This document shows, one piece after another, positions 61,766 to 64,000 of a stretch of DNA of 64,000 nt. Under the pieces are notes generated by a model. It was not told where the DNA came from. It saw nothing but the letters and a program-made list of their open reading frames with translations, and made no database searches. The DNA lies in NCBI RefSeq assembly GCF_003047265.1, contig NZ_PZYY01000010.1:1-64000 (forward strand), in the 5' to 3' direction. Source of the DNA: Nocardioides terrigena. Lineage in GTDB: Bacteria > Actinomycetota > Actinomycetes > Propionibacteriales > Nocardioidaceae. The number at the start of each line of letters is the position of its first letter. The stretch's first letter is position 1. Both the position numbers and the translations under genes were made by a program.

Positions 61766-62269
61766 ATGATGACCAGGGGGATGGTCGTGGCGGGTGCGCT
61801 CGTCGCATCGACGCTCACGACGGCGCACGGAGCAGGCGCGGCGGTGGTGCAGGACCCGCAGGGTCCCTGCTTCTCGACCGGCAGCGACGACTTCGACCGG
61901 GTCGTTGTCAAGCGCAAGCCCGTGCGGACCAGGTCCGGGGAGCGGGTGGCCGACCTGCGCATCGTGGCCGGCCACTTCCACCTCAACAGCTCGGGCGGGG
62001 TGGACAGCACGGGTGAGTACTGGTGCGTCGACCTCGTGCCGGCACGGGACTTCGCCCGCCGCAACCCGAGGATCACCGGTACGTTCACCCAGTACGGCCA
62101 CGACCAGGGACTCGCCCAACGCGGATTCGAGGACTACCTCTACTGGACGGGCTCCTCGCCGTCGATGAGCAGCGACGCACTCGCTGTGGAGGTCCGGATC
62201 GAGGGTCGACGCCTCCGCGCCCACCGCCTGGTGCGCGCGACGTTCCCGGAGCTCCCGCCACTCGACTGA
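61766..62269 (+). CDS. secreted protein of unknown function
   Basis: 167 aa with signal peptide (about 1-26). Mature part has two Cys and basic patches (KRKPVRTRSGERV), with no recognised domain. The ATG at 61766 has no strong Shine-Dalgarno. It follows the membrane protein by 49 nt and may belong to the same sigma-controlled unit. Confidence 0.65.
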   Translation: MMTRGMVVAGALVASTLTTAHGAGAAVVQDPQGPCFSTGSDDFDRVVVKRKPVRTRSGERVADLRIVAGHFHLNSSGGVDSTGEYWCVDLVPARDFARRNPRITGTFTQYGHDQGLAQRGFEDYLYWTGSSPSMSSDALAVEVRIEGRRLRAHRLVRATFPELPPLD

Positions 62270-62313
62270 TGGGCAGCGGCGACGGACGGAACCCACCGCA
62301 TAGGGTCGGCGCC

Positions 62314-63213
62314 GTGAGCCTGCTCCTCCAGACCCCACGCGCCCGGATCACCCGGCTGACCCGTCGCCTCACCGGTGCGGAGAGCCCGTTGTACGGCGCG
62401 ACCTTGATGCTGACCGGTGCCTCCTCGGGCATCGGCGAGGCGACGGCGTACGCCGCGGCACGCCGCGGTGCGCACGTCCTGCTGGTCGCCCGGCGGGCCG
62501 ACGAGCTCGAGCGGGTGCGACGGGCGATCGTCGCCGACGGCGGCCGCGCGACGGCGTACACCGTGGACCTCACCGACGGCGACGCCGTCGACGCCCTGGT
62601 GGCCGAGGTGCTCCAGCGGCACAGCGCCGTCGACTACCTGGTCAACAACGCCGGGCGCTCGATCCGTCGATCCCTCGAGCTGTCCTACGACCGCTTCCAC
62701 GACTTCGAGCGGATGATGGCCGTCAACTACCTCGGGCCGGTCCGGCTGACGATGGGGCTGCTCCCGGCCATGCGGGCCCAGCGCTTCGGCCACGTGGTCA
62801 ACATCGTGACCTGGGGCAACCAGATCAAGGCGCCCAAGTTCGCCGCCTACATCGCCGCCAAGAGCGCCCTCGACGTCTTCGGCCGGATCCTGGGCCGGGA
62901 GGCGTACTTCGACAACGTCACCTGCACCAACGTGCGGGTCGGGTTGGTCGCGACCCCGATGATCGGGCCGACCGAGGCCTACGCGGGCCGGCGGGCGGAG
63001 AGTCCCGAGCACTGCGCCGAGCGCATCGTGCGGGCCCTCGAGGACCGCCCGATCACGGTCAACGGGCTGATCGGGTCGACGGCCGAGGTGCTCAACCTGC
63101 TGGCCCCCCGGCTGACCGACCGCGTCATCGCAGAGCTGTCACGCCGTAGCCCCGACTCCGCCGCCGCGCGGGGCGAGGCTCCCGCCGACACGCGGACGTA
63201 CGCCGCCCGCTGA
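62314..63213 (+). CDS. short-chain dehydrogenase/reductase (SDR)
   Basis: 299 aa. Cofactor motif TGASSGIG (34-41), NNAG and catalytic YIAAK (Y179, K183). The usual Ser before the Tyr is Thr in NIVTWGNQ. An N-terminal extension (about 30 residues, Arg-rich) resembles that of mycobacterial SDRs acting on lipids, but the substrate cannot be named. GTG start at 62314. Confidence 0.85.
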   Translation: MSLLLQTPRARITRLTRRLTGAESPLYGATLMLTGASSGIGEATAYAAARRGAHVLLVARRADELERVRRAIVADGGRATAYTVDLTDGDAVDALVAEVLQRHSAVDYLVNNAGRSIRRSLELSYDRFHDFERMMAVNYLGPVRLTMGLLPAMRAQRFGHVVNIVTWGNQIKAPKFAAYIAAKSALDVFGRILGREAYFDNVTCTNVRVGLVATPMIGPTEAYAGRRAESPEHCAERIVRALEDRPITVNGLIGSTAEVLNLLAPRLTDRVIAELSRRSPDSAAARGEAPADTRTYAAR

Positions 63214-63384
63214 CCGCCCTCGCCGGAGCGGTGCGCCAGCCACGTTCCTGAGCGCGCCGCGGTGGCTCAGGCACCCCTCGTACGCCGCGTCGCGCGCGCC
63301 ACGCGGGCGGGCGGTGCCCGGGCCACCTGCCCGGGCGCGGGAATGTCGCCTGCTCACCGCTCGCGGGGGAGTGGGGCGAGTGCC

Positions 63385-63443
63385 ACGAGTGTGCGTGGAT
63401 GCACCGTGCGCGCCGCGGGAACGGTGCAACCACGCACACTCGT
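63385..63443. repeat. 23-bp-arm palindrome beside ku
   Basis: Arms 63385-63407 and 63421-63443 match at 22 of 23 positions (ACGAGTGTGCGTGG core), with a 13-nt GC loop, 7 nt from the ku stop. There is no T-tract. It may be a terminator for ku or a dispersed palindromic repeat. The rest of 63214-63384 holds no gene I can support. Confidence 0.75.
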
Positions 63444-63450
63444 CAGCGGA

Positions 63451-64000
63451 TCAGCTGGCCTTCTTGGCCGCGGTCTTCTTCGCCGGGGCCTTCTTGGCGG
63501 TCTTCTTCGCCGCAGTCTTCTTGGCCGGGGCCTTCTTCGCGGTCGACTTCCTGGCCGCGGTCTTCTTCGTGGGCTTCTCGTCTTGGTGGGATTCGGAGTC
63601 CTCGTCGGCCGGGGCCTCGCCCCGGGCGGTCTTCGCCGCCGCCACCGACTTCTGGAGCGCGGCGAGCAGGTCGACGACCTCGCCGGAGGTCTTGGTGGAG
63701 CGCTCGGTGCGCTTGACCTCGCCGCCCTCGATCTTGGCCTTGACCAGTGCCTCGACCGCGCCGGCGTAGTCGTCCTCGAACTCCGAGGCGTCGAAGTCGC
63801 CGGCCAGGGTCTCGACGAGCATGTGCGCCATCTTGACCTCGGTGTCCTTGACGTCACCGACCTCGACGTCGAAGTCGGGCACCCGGACCTCGTCGGGCCA
63901 CATCATCGTCTGGAGCACGATGACGTCGCCGCGCTCGGTCTGGCGCACGCGCAGCACCGCGACCGAGGTCCGCTGCCGCAGGGCCACGGTCACCACGGCC
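63451..64000 (-). CDS. ku: non-homologous end-joining protein Ku, C-terminal part
   Basis: C-terminal 182 codons; the 5' end is beyond the right edge. The stretch VTVALRQRTSVAVLRVRQTERGDVIVLQTMMWPDEVR is the Ku bridge/core, and MAHMLVETLAGDFDASEFEDDYAGAVEALVKAKI is the conserved C-terminal arm. The tail is a long Lys/Ala-rich region (KKAPAKKTAAKK repeats) known from actinobacterial Ku, which aids DNA binding and LigD interaction. The gene is only partial here. Confidence 0.9.
   Translation of the reverse strand, partial: AVVTVALRQRTSVAVLRVRQTERGDVIVLQTMMWPDEVRVPDFDVEVGDVKDTEVKMAHMLVETLAGDFDASEFEDDYAGAVEALVKAKIEGGEVKRTERSTKTSGEVVDLLAALQKSVAAAKTARGEAPADEDSESHQDEKPTKKTAARKSTAKKAPAKKTAAKKTAKKAPAKKTAAKKAS

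Noticed and set aside
63460-63570. Low-complexity AAG/GCC-rich stretch suggesting a microsatellite
   Set aside because: It encodes the Lys/Ala-rich C-terminal tail of Ku, a known feature of actinobacterial Ku.

Overview
The window is 64 kb of very high-GC, densely packed chromosomal DNA. Frequent GTG starts, 4-nt ATGA/GTGA stop-start overlaps, a mycothiol gene (mshB), a mycoredoxin-like protein, PaaX, DivIVA, Ku and a translational ileS T-box all point to an actinobacterium. Gene content and order resemble Nocardioides and its relatives; that genus call is an inference. No phage, insertion sequence, CRISPR array, rRNA or tRNA gene was recognised. From memory of the M. tuberculosis map, the order mshB - fdx/dapC - pruA - dapD - dapE - LOG - DUF3117 - O-methyltransferase/sigE/anti-sigma/htrA matches the Rv1170-Rv1224 neighbourhood, so most of this is conserved core chromosome with lineage-specific genes inserted.

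Layout. 0-7 kb: exonuclease III, two paralogous secreted metzincin proteases flanking a two-gene PH-domain membrane unit, and a large GH16-like/VCBS protein. 7-15 kb: YchF, a WS/DGAT acyltransferase, an HNH protein, a glutaredoxin-like protein, a divergent MFS/LysR pair, a thioesterase, and an overlapping unknown/CBS pair. 15-20 kb: a tightly overlapping run (Nudix, small unknown, EamA, mshB, membrane protein, VanW). 20-23.3 kb: archaeal-type aspartyl-tRNA synthetase behind a T-box-like leader, and a GNAT gene carrying an in-frame palindromic element. 23-34 kb: ferredoxin and three DAP/lysine genes (dapC, dapD, dapE), a DinB protein, an XRE two-gene unit, T-box-controlled ileS, and LOG. 34-39.5 kb: DivIVA-like protein, M14 carboxypeptidase, paaG-like/paaX, DUF3117, pepA. 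39.5-43.2 kb: the SigE envelope-stress locus with a divergent O-methyltransferase that has no canonical start codon. 43.2-46.9 kb: a BldC-like regulator divergent from a SAF/CpaE-like pair, then an RTX-repeat protein. 47-53 kb: a polytopic membrane protein with a cupredoxin-like lipoprotein, a second WS/DGAT with an altered active site, pruA, DUF2505. 53-64 kb: the 180-kDa NAD-glutamate dehydrogenase, an ABC-2 exporter, a second ECF sigma operon, an SDR, and the C-terminal part of Ku running off the right edge.

The most unusual points are: (1) a 78-bp near-perfect palindrome inserted in frame in the GNAT gene; (2) a translational T-box-like switch on an archaeal-type AspRS gene; (3) an O-methyltransferase whose only sensible start is ATC behind a perfect AGGAGG; (4) a WS/DGAT with HQxxxDG in place of HHxxxDG; (5) the BldC/SAF/CpaE-like module with an Arg-type P-loop. 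Gene functions are assigned from motifs and remembered family features; no database search was run.
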